From the NCBI RefSeq assembly GCF_001552435.1, contig NZ_BCRE01000004.1, forward strand, positions 41,094-105,093: 64,000 bases of DNA, given 5' to 3'. The notes under the pieces are model-generated. The model searched no databases, was not told where the DNA came from, and was given only the letters and a program-made list of their open reading frames with translations. Positions 1-8,144 of the stretch are shown one piece after another. The DNA is from Kribbia dieselivorans NBRC 106261 (lineage in GTDB: Bacteria; Actinomycetota; Actinomycetes; Actinomycetales; Dermatophilaceae). Both the position numbers and the translations under genes were made by a program. The first letter of the stretch is position 1, and the number at the start of each line of letters is the position of its first letter.

Positions 1-1
1 C

Positions 2-235
2 GTGGCGATGGCAGCCGTCATCGGCGTGCCGGACGAGCGCTGGGGCGAGGCCGTCACCGCCTTCGTCGTGCCCGCCCAGGGGCGCGACGTGGACCCGGAT
101 GCGCTGCGGGCGCACTGCCGCGAACACATCGCCGGCTACAAGGTGCCCAAGAGCATCCACATTCGCACATCGCTGCCGCTGACGCCGTCGGGGAAGGTCC
201 GCAAGGTCGACCTTCGCACCGAGGCCGCGTCGTGA
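2..235 (+). CDS. Acyl-CoA ligase, C-terminal fragment (cut by window edge)
   Basis: This is the last 77 residues of an AMP-forming acyl-CoA synthetase; the rest lies before the window. The fragment is the small mobile C-terminal domain of the ANL superfamily: it starts in the AAVIGVPDERWGE strand-helix element, continues through the AGYKVPKSI hinge region, and ends with LTPSGKVRK, which carries the lysine that contacts the adenylate. Enzymes of this family activate a carboxylic acid with ATP and CoA. The next gene, an enoyl-CoA hydratase-like protein, begins about 50 bases downstream on the same strand, so the ligase is probably part of the same catabolic operon. The substrate cannot be told from this fragment. 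Confidence 0.85.
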   Translation: MAMAAVIGVPDERWGEAVTAFVVPAQGRDVDPDALRAHCREHIAGYKVPKSIHIRTSLPLTPSGKVRKVDLRTEAAS

Positions 236-288
236 CGCTTAGCCCGTCAGAAATCCCCGTCAACCACCGATCCAGGAGGGACACCACC

Positions 289-1161
289 ATGTCCAGTTCA
301 GACGCCGCATCGACCGCGGCCAAGGTCATCTATGAGAAGCGCGGCCCGGTCGCGTGGATCACGTTGAATCGCCCCGAGGTCCGCAACGCCATCGACATCG
401 AGACCCATGAGTTGCTCTGTCGGATCTGGGAGGACTTCCGCGACGACGATGACCTGCGCGTGGCGGTCATCACCGGCAGCGACCACACCTTCACCTCGGG
501 AGCGGACCTGCGTACCCATGCGCCCGAGTGGCAACAGGTCGGCCCGATGGTCGGCCGAGAGCGCCTGGAGGACGGGGTCAGCGGGATCACCCGCGGACCA
601 CTGGCCTCGATCCCCAAGCCGATCGTCGCCGCCATCGATGGCTGGTGTGTCGGGCACGGCATCGAACTGGCCATGGCCTGTGACCTGCGCATTGCGACGG
701 ATCGCGCGAAGTTCGGCACCTTCGAGGTCCGGCGCGGCATGCACCCGGCCGACGGTGGCATCGTTCGCCTCGTCAACAGCTGCGGCGTCAGCTTCGCAAT
801 GGAACTCCTCCTGACCGGAGATCCCGTCACCGCCGAGCGGGCCTACCACGCCAACATGGTGAACAAGGTCGTGCCGGCCGACCGACTCATCGACGAGACC
901 GAACGCGTGGTGCAGGCCATTCTGCGCTGCGACCAGGCGGCCATCGAGTCGGCGAAGGAGACGGTGCACGAGATCATCGGCCGGCCACTGCACGACCAGT
1001 TGCGCGTCGAGGCGATGTGGGGTTACGCCCTGTGTGCCAGCAACCCGACGGTGATGGGCCGTTCGCAGGAGTTCTTCACGCGCACCGACGTCGGCCGCGA
1101 CGGTACGACACCCACCCCCTTCACCCCCTTGGCACCCGCCGACGACCGGAAGGACTCCTGA
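289..1161 (+). CDS. Enoyl-CoA hydratase/isomerase (crotonase family)
   Basis: This 290-residue crotonase-fold protein probably hydrates a trans-2-enoyl-CoA. The start is ATG 289 because a strong AGGAGG lies about 9 bases upstream; an in-frame GTG at 232 exists but lacks a ribosome site. Both catalytic glutamates of true hydratases appear to be present: one in GHGIELAMA (Glu144-like) and one in GTFEVRRGM (Glu164-like). The oxyanion-hole segment is FTSGADL. The stop TGA shares its last base with the ATG of the following SDR gene, so the two are translationally coupled. The rather acidic N-terminus and the HPADGG segment differ from housekeeping FadB-type hydratases, so the substrate may be unusual. 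Confidence 0.85.
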   Translation: MSSSDAASTAAKVIYEKRGPVAWITLNRPEVRNAIDIETHELLCRIWEDFRDDDDLRVAVITGSDHTFTSGADLRTHAPEWQQVGPMVGRERLEDGVSGITRGPLASIPKPIVAAIDGWCVGHGIELAMACDLRIATDRAKFGTFEVRRGMHPADGGIVRLVNSCGVSFAMELLLTGDPVTAERAYHANMVNKVVPADRLIDETERVVQAILRCDQAAIESAKETVHEIIGRPLHDQLRVEAMWGYALCASNPTVMGRSQEFFTRTDVGRDGTTPTPFTPLAPADDRKDS

Positions 1162-2030
1162 TGAGCTACCAGAGCGGCTTTGCCCCAGGGTTGTTCGCCG
1201 GACAGGTGGTCGTCGTCACCGGCGGGGGGAGTGGCATCGGACGGTGCACCGCGCACGAGCTGGCCTCCCTGGGAGCGTCCGTGGTGATCGTCGGACGAAA
1301 CGAGGCGAAGTTGGCGGCCGTGGTGGAGGAGATCACGGCCGACGGCGGCCACGTCAGCGCCTACGCCACCGATATCCGCGACGAGGAAGGCGTGGCCGGT
1401 GTCGTGGATCGGATCCTGTCGGACCACGGCCGGATCGACGGTCTGGTCAACAACGCCGGTGGGCAGTACCGCGCTCCGCTGAAGTCCATCAGCACCAAGG
1501 GATTCCGCGCCGTGGTCGACAACAATCTCGTCGGTGGATTCATCATGATGCGCGAGGTGTACAACCGCCACATGGCCGAGCACGGCGGAGCCATCGTCAA
1601 CATGATCGCCGACATCTGGCACGGCTGGCCGAACTTCTCGCACTCCGCAGCCGCCCGGGGTGGAATGTTCACCCTGTCGGAATCCGCGGCGACCGAGTGG
1701 GCCGAATCGGGGGTGCGGGTCAACACCATTGCACCGGGCTCCATCGCCTCCAGCGGCCTCGACACCTATGACCCGAAGGACACCGAGTTCATTCGCACCG
1801 AGGTCACTCCCGGGATCCCGCTGCAGCGGTTCGGCACGGAGGCCGAGGTGTCGGCCGCCATCGTCTTCCTGCTCTCGCCGATGGCGGCCTTCATCACGGG
1901 TTCCTGCATCCGGGTCGATGGTGGGGCTCCCAATGCGCGCCGGGGGTGGTGGCAACTGCAACCGGCCTCGAACAACGAGCCGTTCGACGGGTTCCACCGT
2001 GCCCAGGGGCCGGAGATCCTCAGGGGGTGA
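1161..2030 (+). CDS. SDR-family trans-2-enoyl-CoA reductase (PECR-like)
   Basis: A 289-residue short-chain dehydrogenase/reductase. The Rossmann motif VTGGGSGIG is near residue 21 and NNAGGQYR follows. The usual YxxxK catalytic pair is absent; the corresponding segment reads FSHSAAARGGMF, which resembles human peroxisomal trans-2-enoyl-CoA reductase (HSGAARAG). The stretch after NNAGGQ and the LLSPMAAFITG C-terminal element match that group too. The family reduces the C2-C3 double bond of enoyl-CoAs with NADPH. The gene starts at ATG 1161, overlapping the preceding crotonase stop by one base. Its 3' end overlaps the convergent MaoC gene by 11 bases. A role in saturating an unsaturated ring or chain intermediate is inferred. 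Confidence 0.8.
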   Translation: MSYQSGFAPGLFAGQVVVVTGGGSGIGRCTAHELASLGASVVIVGRNEAKLAAVVEEITADGGHVSAYATDIRDEEGVAGVVDRILSDHGRIDGLVNNAGGQYRAPLKSISTKGFRAVVDNNLVGGFIMMREVYNRHMAEHGGAIVNMIADIWHGWPNFSHSAAARGGMFTLSESAATEWAESGVRVNTIAPGSIASSGLDTYDPKDTEFIRTEVTPGIPLQRFGTEAEVSAAIVFLLSPMAAFITGSCIRVDGGAPNARRGWWQLQPASNNEPFDGFHRAQGPEILRG

Positions 2031-2424
2031 CCGGTACCCCCACCGACGCGGTGCCGGTGACGACCGTGGCCGCATCGGCCTTGGTCATCGCCAGCGCCAG
2101 CGTGGCGACCCCGTCGCCCACCTCGGTCACCGTTCCGGTCACGGTGAGCACATCGCCGATCTCGACCGGGGCGACGAAACGCACCTCGAGGGCGCGTAGG
2201 TGTTCGACGCCGACCCGGTCGGTCAGCGCGGCGGCCAGGATGCCGGCCTGCATCTGACCCATGGCGATCGGCGCGGTGAAGCCGGCGCGGGCGGCGAACT
2301 CCGGATCGTGGTGGAGGGGGTTGAAGTCGCCACCCGCGCCGGCGAAGCGCACGATGTCGGTCTGGGTGATCGGACCGATGGTGCGCGGCTCGAGGGCGGT
2401 ACCGACCTGCAGGGTCGTGGTCAT
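2020..2424 (-). CDS. MaoC-like hotdog dehydratase, small subunit
   Basis: A 134-residue hotdog-fold protein of the MaoC/R-specific hydratase family. The hydratase-2 signature is visible: FAGAGGDFNPLHHDPEFA contains the Asp/His pair used for water addition or removal, and APIAMGQMQAG is the following helix. It lies directly after, and overlaps by four bases, a second MaoC-type gene on the same strand; such pairs (for example mycobacterial HadA/HadB or ChsH-type complexes) form a heteromeric enoyl-CoA hydratase with this subunit supplying the catalytic residues. It is transcribed away from the acyl-CoA dehydrogenase gene at 2952, and the gap upstream of the pair carries a GntR-type operator. 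Confidence 0.85.
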   Translation of the reverse strand: MTTTLQVGTALEPRTIGPITQTDIVRFAGAGGDFNPLHHDPEFAARAGFTAPIAMGQMQAGILAAALTDRVGVEHLRALEVRFVAPVEIGDVLTVTGTVTEVGDGVATLALAMTKADAATVVTGTASVGVPVTP

Positions 2425-2870
2425 CGGGCTCCCCTTTCGATGAGGACCTCACGTTGGCGAACGGGCGTCTGGCCTTCTGCGTCGGTATAGGTGGTCTCCA
2501 GGGTCACCAGGCGCATGGTGCCGCCGCGCTTGCCCTCGCGGGTCTCGTCGGCGATCACGACCCGGCGACCCGTCAGACGATCACCGGCGAGCAGTGGCCG
2601 GTCGTACTCCCAGCGCACCGACCCCACGACGATCCGGGTCATGTCCAGGCCGAGGCGAGCCACGAAGGCCCGCTGGTCACGATGGTGGCCGGCCACGACG
2701 ACATGGGTGGCGGTGGCGGCCGGGGCGGACAGCCCCCGGGCGTGCGCGACAGACGGGTCGGTGTGCACCGGATCCTCGGCGAATGATGCCCGGGCGAACT
2801 CGCGGATCTTGCCCTCTTCGACGCCGTACTCCACCTCGTCGACGACGAGGCCGACGAGACTTTCGGCCAC
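2421..2870 (-). CDS. MaoC N-terminal-like (FAS1 dehydratase-type) hotdog protein
   Basis: This 149-residue protein has the N-terminal MaoC-like domain: EYGVEEGKIREFARAS near the start and a hotdog core, but it lacks the D-x4-H catalytic signature of its neighbour. In two-subunit hydratases of mycobacterial type the non-catalytic subunit shapes the acyl-binding tunnel, which is the likely job here. Its stop overlaps the ATG of the catalytic subunit gene by four bases, so the two should be made in equal amounts. The start is 81 bases from the divergent acyl-CoA dehydrogenase; a TGGTC-A-GACC(T) operator at 2900-2910 lies in the shared promoter gap. Bulky or side-chain substrates are typical for such pairs. 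Confidence 0.8.
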   Translation of the reverse strand: MAESLVGLVVDEVEYGVEEGKIREFARASFAEDPVHTDPSVAHARGLSAPAATATHVVVAGHHRDQRAFVARLGLDMTRIVVGSVRWEYDRPLLAGDRLTGRRVVIADETREGKRGGTMRLVTLETTYTDAEGQTPVRQREVLIERGAR

Positions 2871-2899
2871 AACTCCTCCTTCGGAGTCCTTGACGGTTT

Positions 2900-2910
2900 T
2901 GGTCAGACCT
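2900..2910. promoter_or_regulatory. GntR/FadR-type operator, copy 1, in divergent promoter
   Basis: The sequence TGGTCAGACCT matches a TGGTC-N-GACCA palindrome at 9 of 10 half-site positions. It lies between the divergent MaoC pair and the acyl-CoA dehydrogenase gene. A TTGACG at 2890-2895 and TATAGT at 2910-2915 form a plausible rightward promoter (short spacing) that the operator would cover. The GntR protein at 6137-6910 is the likely binder. Confidence 0.65.
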
Positions 2911-2951
2911 ATAGTACCATTTAGCCATCATTGCGAGGAGAGGAGACGGCT

Positions 2952-4127
2952 GTGGAACTGACCGACTCACCTGACGAGGCGGCCTTCCGTTCGAAGCTGC
3001 GAACCTGGCTCGTCGACACATTGCCCCTGCTGCCCTGGCCGGAACCGGTCACGCTGGAGGGCAAGAAGCCGTTCTGGCAACAGTGGCAACGGCTGTTGTT
3101 CGACGCCGGATATGCCGGCATCAACTGGCCGCGCGAATACGGCGGCCAAGGGGCCAACGAGATCATCCGCGCCATCTACACCGAGGAACTCGACCGGGCC
3201 GGCGCCCCCGAGCGGCTCAACACGATCGGCGAGGACTTCGCCGGACCGACGATCAGCCAGTTCGGCACCTCCGCCCAGAAGGAACGCTTCCTCGAGAAGA
3301 TCCTGCGTGGCGAGGAGATCTGGTGCCAGCTCTTCTCCGAACCGGAGGCCGGCTCGGACCTCGCCTCCCTGCGGACGAAGGCGACCAAGGTCGAGGGCGG
3401 CTTCCGGATCAACGGACAGAAGATCTGGACGTCCCGAGCGCACATCGCCGACCACGCCATCCTCCTGGCCCGCACCGGTGGCGGTGAGCGTCACCGGGGG
3501 ATCACCTACTTCCTCGTGCCGATGGACGCTCCCGGCATTACCGTGCGGCCGTTGGAGCACATGCTCGGTGAGGCGGAGTTCAACGAGGTCTTCCTGGACG
3601 ACGTCTTCATCCCCGACGAGATGGTCGTCGGCGAGGTCGACGGCGGCTGGTCGGTGGCCATGGGCACGTTGGCCTTCGAGCGGGTGGCGATCGCCACCGG
3701 GCGCGTAAACACCAAGCGCGCTGTCGACGAGATCGTGGCTGACGTGCGATCCATGACCGACGACGACGGTCAACCGCTGGGCCGCCACGAGGGCGTCCGG
3801 CAGCAGGTGGCCGACCTCTACGGACGGGCCCTCATCCACCAGCTCATCGGTCAGCGCGTGATCAGCCTGGCGGCCACCGATGGCCCGCCCGGTCCGGTCA
3901 CCTCGATCGGCAAGTTGTACTTCTGCCCCCTCGTCGAGGACCTGGCCGACTTCCGGCTCTCGCTCGAACCCCTCGGCGGTCAGACGGGGTTGGACGATCC
4001 CGGTCAGGTGGCGGGCCGCTGGCTTAGGCTGGCCTATCAGGCCCGAGGGACCGCCATCGCCGGCGGATCGACCTTCATTCAGCGCAACATCGTCGCCGAG
4101 CGCATGCTCGGCATGCCGAGGAGTTGA
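2952..4127 (+). CDS. Acyl-CoA dehydrogenase, Glu-to-Phe variant
   Basis: A 391-residue acyl-CoA dehydrogenase-fold flavoprotein. The N-terminal helical domain, the SEPEAGSDLASL flavin/substrate segment, and the C-terminal helical domain are all recognisable. The start GTG 2952 is preceded by GAGGAGAGGAG; a TTG at 2931 is less likely. The C-terminal motif that normally reads GGTNEIQRNI is here GGSTFIQRNI, so the usual catalytic glutamate position is phenylalanine. Actinobacterial steroid dehydrogenases work as heterotetramers of unlike subunits, so this protein may need a partner (candidates at 7021 or 8145) or may use a base elsewhere. It is followed after five bases by an acyl-CoA ligase gene. 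Confidence 0.85.
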   Translation: MELTDSPDEAAFRSKLRTWLVDTLPLLPWPEPVTLEGKKPFWQQWQRLLFDAGYAGINWPREYGGQGANEIIRAIYTEELDRAGAPERLNTIGEDFAGPTISQFGTSAQKERFLEKILRGEEIWCQLFSEPEAGSDLASLRTKATKVEGGFRINGQKIWTSRAHIADHAILLARTGGGERHRGITYFLVPMDAPGITVRPLEHMLGEAEFNEVFLDDVFIPDEMVVGEVDGGWSVAMGTLAFERVAIATGRVNTKRAVDEIVADVRSMTDDDGQPLGRHEGVRQQVADLYGRALIHQLIGQRVISLAATDGPPGPVTSIGKLYFCPLVEDLADFRLSLEPLGGQTGLDDPGQVAGRWLRLAYQARGTAIAGGSTFIQRNIVAERMLGMPRS

Positions 4128-4132
4128 ACGTC

Positions 4133-6115
4133 GTGGCAGAGAACACGCAGACCTACGTCTGGCACCCGACCCCCGAGCAGGTCGCGGACGCGAACGTCAC
4201 GCGGCTCGCCCGGGCCCACGGAATCACGGGGATCGACGAACTGCGGGCCCGGTCCGTCGAGGACGTCGCGTGGTACTGGGATGCCGCCATTCAAGACCTG
4301 GGATTGCCGTTCCGGCAGCCGTACGAGCGCGTGCTGGACATCTCGCGGGGGATCGAGCACCCCGACTGGTTCATCGGCGGCCGGCTCAACATCGTCGACG
4401 CCTGCCTGTCGCGCTGGACCGCCGATCCGGTCTCGGCCGCCCGCGACGCGGTCGTGCACGAGGCCGAGGACGGCACGGTGACCCGGCTGACCTACGCCGA
4501 GTTGGAGGACCAGGTGTCCAGGGCCGCTGCCGGACTTCGCCGGCTCGGCGTGGGCCGCGGCGATGCGGTCGCGATCTATCTACCCATGATTCCGGCGGCC
4601 GTCATCAGCCTGTACGCGGTGGCGCGCATCGGTGCCGTCCTGGTGCCGCTGTTCTCCGGTTTCGCGCCGACCGCCATCGCGTCGCGGTTGCAGGATGCCG
4701 ACGCCAAGGCGGTCATCGTCGCCGACGGCACCGTGCGCCGTCGCAAGCGGGTCGCCATGAAGCCGCTCCTGGACGAGGCCCTGCGCGACTGCCCGTCGGT
4801 CGAGTCGGTGATCGTCGTGCGCAACCTCGGCGAGGGCGCCGCGAACGACGGTGAGGCCGACACCTCCGAGGGACACCCCGCGGAGATCGCGTGGGAGACC
4901 TTGGTGGACAACGACGGCGATTCCGAACCCGTCGCGGAGATGTCGGCCGCCGAGACATTCATGCTGGCCTACACCTCCGGTACGACCGGGCGACCCAAGG
5001 GAGCCGTGCACACGCAGGCAGGCTTCCTGGTCAAGGTTGCCAGCGAGGTCGCCTACTCGTTCGACGTCTCCGCCGGCGGGGTCTTCTGTTGGATCACCGA
5101 CATGGGTTGGGTCATGGGCCCGCTGTCCATGGTCGGCACCCACGCCAACGGCGCGACGCTGCTGCTCTACGAAGGCAGTCCCGATGTACCGGACCTCAAC
5201 CGCCTGTGGAACCTCGTCGCACGGCACCGGGTGACGATGCTCGGGGTGTCACCAACACTGATCCGCACGCTGCGCCTGACCGAGGCCACGACCGACCTCC
5301 CGGATCTGAGTTCGGTCCGGGTGATCGGCTCCACCGGTGAACCGTGGGACGCCGCCGCATACGAGTGGATGGCCCGGGACCTGTTCGGCGGGCGTGTGCC
5401 GGTGATCAACTTCTCCGGCGGCACCGAGGTAGGCGGGTCGTTCCTGGCTCCGTACCCGGTCGAGTCGATTCGCAGCTGCTCCCTCGGCGGGCCCTCGCTT
5501 GGCATGGACGTCGACGTGGTCGACGACCAGGGACACTCGGTGCGCGGTGAGGTCGGCGAGCTCGTGTGTCGCCAGCCCTGGCCGGCCATGACCCGCAGCA
5601 TCTGGAAGGACGACGAGCGCTACCTGGAGGCGTACTGGTCGACCTTCCCAGGGATGTGGCGCCACGGCGACTATGCGCTCGTCGAGGACGGACAGTGGTT
5701 CATCCGTGGCCGCTCGGACGACGTCATGAACGTCGCGGGCAAGCGCCTGGCTCCGGCCGAGGTGGAAGCCGTGATGGTGACGCACCCGGCGGTCGCCGAG
5801 GCAGCCGCCATCGGGGTGCCGGACGCGAAGAAGGGCGAAAGCGTGTGGGCCTTCTGGGTGCCGCGCGCGGATGCCGATGTCGATGTGTCGGCCGAGCTGC
5901 GCGACATGGTCGCCGACCAGGTGGGCAAGCCGTTCGCGCCGAGCCTGGTGCAGCGGGTCACGCGCCTGCCCAAGACCCGGTCGCAGAAGATCATGCGCCG
6001 CGCCGTCCGGGCCGCGGCGATGGGTACCGATCCCGGTGATCTGGCCGGAGCGGAGAACCCGGAGGCGATCGACGAGATCCGGGCGTCGATCGGCGACCGC
6101 AGACCGACGGCGTGA
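4133..6115 (+). CDS. Acyl-CoA synthetase (acetyl-CoA synthetase-like, AMP-forming)
   Basis: A 660-residue AMP-forming ligase of the acetyl-/acetoacetyl-CoA synthetase type, with an ACAS-like N-terminal domain (residues about 1-110) ahead of the AMP-binding core. The P-loop reads YTSGTTGRPKG, the A5 region is SGGTEVGGS, and the C-terminal lysine motif is TRSQKIMRR, where SGK is more usual. GTG 4133 is chosen because GAGGAG (4118-4123) is nine bases upstream; TTG 4124 is the alternative. It probably activates the carboxylic acid that feeds this cluster, or a short acid released from it. It lies in one unit with the preceding acyl-CoA dehydrogenase and converges on the GntR regulator gene. Confidence 0.87.
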   Translation: MAENTQTYVWHPTPEQVADANVTRLARAHGITGIDELRARSVEDVAWYWDAAIQDLGLPFRQPYERVLDISRGIEHPDWFIGGRLNIVDACLSRWTADPVSAARDAVVHEAEDGTVTRLTYAELEDQVSRAAAGLRRLGVGRGDAVAIYLPMIPAAVISLYAVARIGAVLVPLFSGFAPTAIASRLQDADAKAVIVADGTVRRRKRVAMKPLLDEALRDCPSVESVIVVRNLGEGAANDGEADTSEGHPAEIAWETLVDNDGDSEPVAEMSAAETFMLAYTSGTTGRPKGAVHTQAGFLVKVASEVAYSFDVSAGGVFCWITDMGWVMGPLSMVGTHANGATLLLYEGSPDVPDLNRLWNLVARHRVTMLGVSPTLIRTLRLTEATTDLPDLSSVRVIGSTGEPWDAAAYEWMARDLFGGRVPVINFSGGTEVGGSFLAPYPVESIRSCSLGGPSLGMDVDVVDDQGHSVRGEVGELVCRQPWPAMTRSIWKDDERYLEAYWSTFPGMWRHGDYALVEDGQWFIRGRSDDVMNVAGKRLAPAEVEAVMVTHPAVAEAAAIGVPDAKKGESVWAFWVPRADADVDVSAELRDMVADQVGKPFAPSLVQRVTRLPKTRSQKIMRRAVRAAAMGTDPGDLAGAENPEAIDEIRASIGDRRPTA

Positions 6116-6136
6116 TCGCCTCGAGGCGCGCGAACG

Positions 6137-6910
6137 CTAATCCGGCAAGGTGATGTCGGTGCGCACCTCGACCTTGAGGAGCTCCTCGGCATAGACGTGA
6201 ACGTGACGGTCCATTCGCCTCATGGCGGCTGGGCCGTCACCGTCACGGATGGCGCGATTGATGCTCTGGTGGGCCTTGAAGGTGGTCTCCATGACCTCGT
6301 CGTCGATGAACTGCTCGTTCTCCGTGGCCTCGTAGATGGCAGGGGAGAGGGCCATCATCAATCCGGTCATCAGTTCGTTGTGCCCAGCCTGCGCGACACC
6401 GACGTGCCAGTCGATGTTGGCCTGGAGGAAGGAAGCCAGGTCGGGGGCATCCTTGATTCGCTGGTTGGCGGCCTCCAGCACGGCGAGGTCCTCCTCGGTG
6501 CGGTTGCGTGCCGCGAGCTTGGCACTGAACGGCTCCAGGCCCTCGCGGGTCTCGAGCAGGGCCTTGAGTCGAATCTGGCGCCCGCGGATGAGCAGGCCGA
6601 CGCTGCGCGCCATCGACTCCTCGCCCGGGCGCTGCACGAAGGCGCCACCGGCCCGGCCAGCCTTGATGCGGACCAGGCCCTGGACCTCGAGGATGCGCAA
6701 GGCCTCCCGAACCGTGGTGCGACTCATGTTCGTCTGCACGACGAGCTCACGCTCCGGCGGCAGGGGTGTGCCTTCGACGAACTCCCCGGACAGAATGCGT
6801 TCGCGCAACTCGTCGGCCAGGACATCCGAGGCCTTCGGCACGGACATCGGCGCCAGCTGGATCGTGGAGCGCCCCGAGCGCTCCTTGGCGGGCTCTTCGG
6901 CAGTGGGCAT
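6137..6910 (-). CDS. GntR-family transcriptional regulator (FadR subfamily, FCD domain)
   Basis: This 257-residue regulator has an N-terminal winged helix (about residues 22-95; GTPLPPERELVVQTNMSRTT is the classic GntR recognition helix region) and an all-helical C-terminal FCD ligand domain. The FCD metal-site residues can be seen: an Asp and His in NIDWHVGVAQ, a His in KAHQSINRA and a His in MDRHVHVYAEE. FCD regulators usually bind carboxylates or acyl-CoA-like ligands and repress catabolic genes. Its divergent promoter carries TGGTCAGACCT (6945-6955), and the same palindrome recurs at 2900, 8097 and 15220 in gaps upstream of cluster genes, so autoregulation and control of the whole catabolic cluster are inferred. 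The inducer is probably a pathway CoA thioester. Confidence 0.88.
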   Translation of the reverse strand: MPTAEEPAKERSGRSTIQLAPMSVPKASDVLADELRERILSGEFVEGTPLPPERELVVQTNMSRTTVREALRILEVQGLVRIKAGRAGGAFVQRPGEESMARSVGLLIRGRQIRLKALLETREGLEPFSAKLAARNRTEEDLAVLEAANQRIKDAPDLASFLQANIDWHVGVAQAGHNELMTGLMMALSPAIYEATENEQFIDDEVMETTFKAHQSINRAIRDGDGPAAMRRMDRHVHVYAEELLKVEVRTDITLPD

Positions 6911-6944
6911 GGCGACATCCTTCTGTGGAACAACTATGGTCTAT

Positions 6945-6955
6945 TGGTCAGACCT
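6945..6955. promoter_or_regulatory. GntR/FadR-type operator, copy 2 (autoregulatory)
   Basis: TGGTCAGACCT lies in the 110-base gap between the divergent gntR and acyl-CoA dehydrogenase genes, 35 bases from the gntR start codon. It differs from TGGTC-N-GACCA at one position. Its location fits repression of both flanking genes by the GntR product. A nearby TATGGTCTATTGG may be a weaker half-site. Confidence 0.65.
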
Positions 6956-7020
6956 AATGTACTCTCGCAGCATCGAACATTTCGAGACTAGATCACGACG
7001 TCCGGAGGGGAGTCGACAAC

Positions 7021-8088
7021 ATGCGGTGGGAACTGTCCTTCGAGCAGCAGGAATTCCACGAGGCCTTCACGGGGTGGCTCGACCATGTGGCGGATTCACC
7101 GTCCGTGCGCGAATGGGCCACCCACGGCGGAGCGCCGTTCGAGGCGCGTCTGGCCGAGGACGGCTGGCTGGCGGCCGGGTTGGCCGAGGCCGCCGGCGGT
7201 GCCGGCGGGGGACTGGTCGAACTGGCGCTGGCCAGTGAGGCGATGGGGTCGCACGGCGCTCCGTCGGCCGCCTGGCTGTCGACGATGGCCGTGCTGCCGG
7301 CGGTCGCGGGTCGTCCCGAGGTCATCGAGGGCCTCGTCGAACGCGGCGAGTTCGTCGTGTGGGTCGGTGCCTCCGACCGGATCCCCGGAGGTGGCCGGGC
7401 GCTTCCCCTGGTCGACGGTACGGTGACCGGCGAGGTCCGACTCGTGCTCGGTGGCAGTCGGGCGGCGCGGTTCGTCGTGCCGGTCGCCACCGGTGGGGGA
7501 GTCGGGCTGGCCCTGGTCGAGGCCGCCGACGTGCAGCGTGGCGAACGATCGCTGCTCGACCAGACCCGCGAGGCCTGTGACGTTCGGTTCGACGGCGCTC
7601 CGGCGCAGGTGCTGGACGTCGATGCCGAGGCCATCCTGACGCAGGTGGCCCGGCGGGCCGCCGTCCTGGTCTCCGCCGACTCGCTCGGCGCCGCGGCGCG
7701 CATGCTCGATCTGGCGGTCGAGTACAGCAAGCAGCGTCAGCAGTTCGGCGTCCCGATCGGTTCGTTCCAGGCCGTCAAGCATGCGGCGGCGACGATTCTC
7801 GTCGGGGTCGAGGCGGCCCGGTCGATCATCTATCCGGCCGCCGCCGCGGTCGACGAAGGCCACGAGATGGCCGAGCCGTGGGCGTGTGCCGCCAAGGCCC
7901 AGGTGACGAAGTCCGGGGTGGCTGCGGCCGACAGCGCCCTGACGATGCACGGGGCCATCGGCTACACGTGGGAACACGACCTGCACCTGTACTACAAGCG
8001 AGCCAAGCTCGACGCGCGCCTGTTCGGCGCTCCGTCGGCGTGGAACGAGCGGTTGGCGTCCCAGCTCGAACTCACCCCACAGTCATGA
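7021..8088 (+). CDS. Acyl-CoA dehydrogenase, short form
   Basis: A 355-residue acyl-CoA dehydrogenase-fold protein, shorter than the usual 380-400. The N-terminus (MRWELSFEQQEFHEAF) and the middle beta domain are divergent, whereas the C-terminal helical domain is clear: a KQRQQFGVPIGSFQAVKH helix and HGAIGYTWEHDLHLYYKRA. It has no GGTxEIQ motif. Such short subunits occur in actinobacterial heteromeric acyl-CoA dehydrogenases of steroid and ring-acid catabolism, paired with a full-length subunit; the gene at 8145 follows directly and is a candidate. Start ATG 7021 is preceded by GGAGGGGAG. Expression is probably controlled by the GntR operator at 6945-6955. Confidence 0.85.
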   Translation: MRWELSFEQQEFHEAFTGWLDHVADSPSVREWATHGGAPFEARLAEDGWLAAGLAEAAGGAGGGLVELALASEAMGSHGAPSAAWLSTMAVLPAVAGRPEVIEGLVERGEFVVWVGASDRIPGGGRALPLVDGTVTGEVRLVLGGSRAARFVVPVATGGGVGLALVEAADVQRGERSLLDQTREACDVRFDGAPAQVLDVDAEAILTQVARRAAVLVSADSLGAAARMLDLAVEYSKQRQQFGVPIGSFQAVKHAAATILVGVEAARSIIYPAAAAVDEGHEMAEPWACAAKAQVTKSGVAAADSALTMHGAIGYTWEHDLHLYYKRAKLDARLFGAPSAWNERLASQLELTPQS

Positions 8089-8096
8089 TTGCTGTT

Positions 8097-8107
8097 TGGT
8101 CTGACCA
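8097..8107. promoter_or_regulatory. GntR/FadR-type operator, copy 3 (perfect)
   Basis: TGGTCTGACCA is a perfect TGGTC-N-GACCA palindrome in the 56-base gap between two acyl-CoA dehydrogenase genes. TATGGT at 8112-8117 could be the -10 element of a promoter for the gene at 8145, so a bound repressor would block it. The site shows that the operon starting at 8145 has its own regulated promoter. Confidence 0.72.
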
Positions 8108-8144
8108 TTGGTATGGTTGGCCCAGCTAAGGAAGGGATGGAACC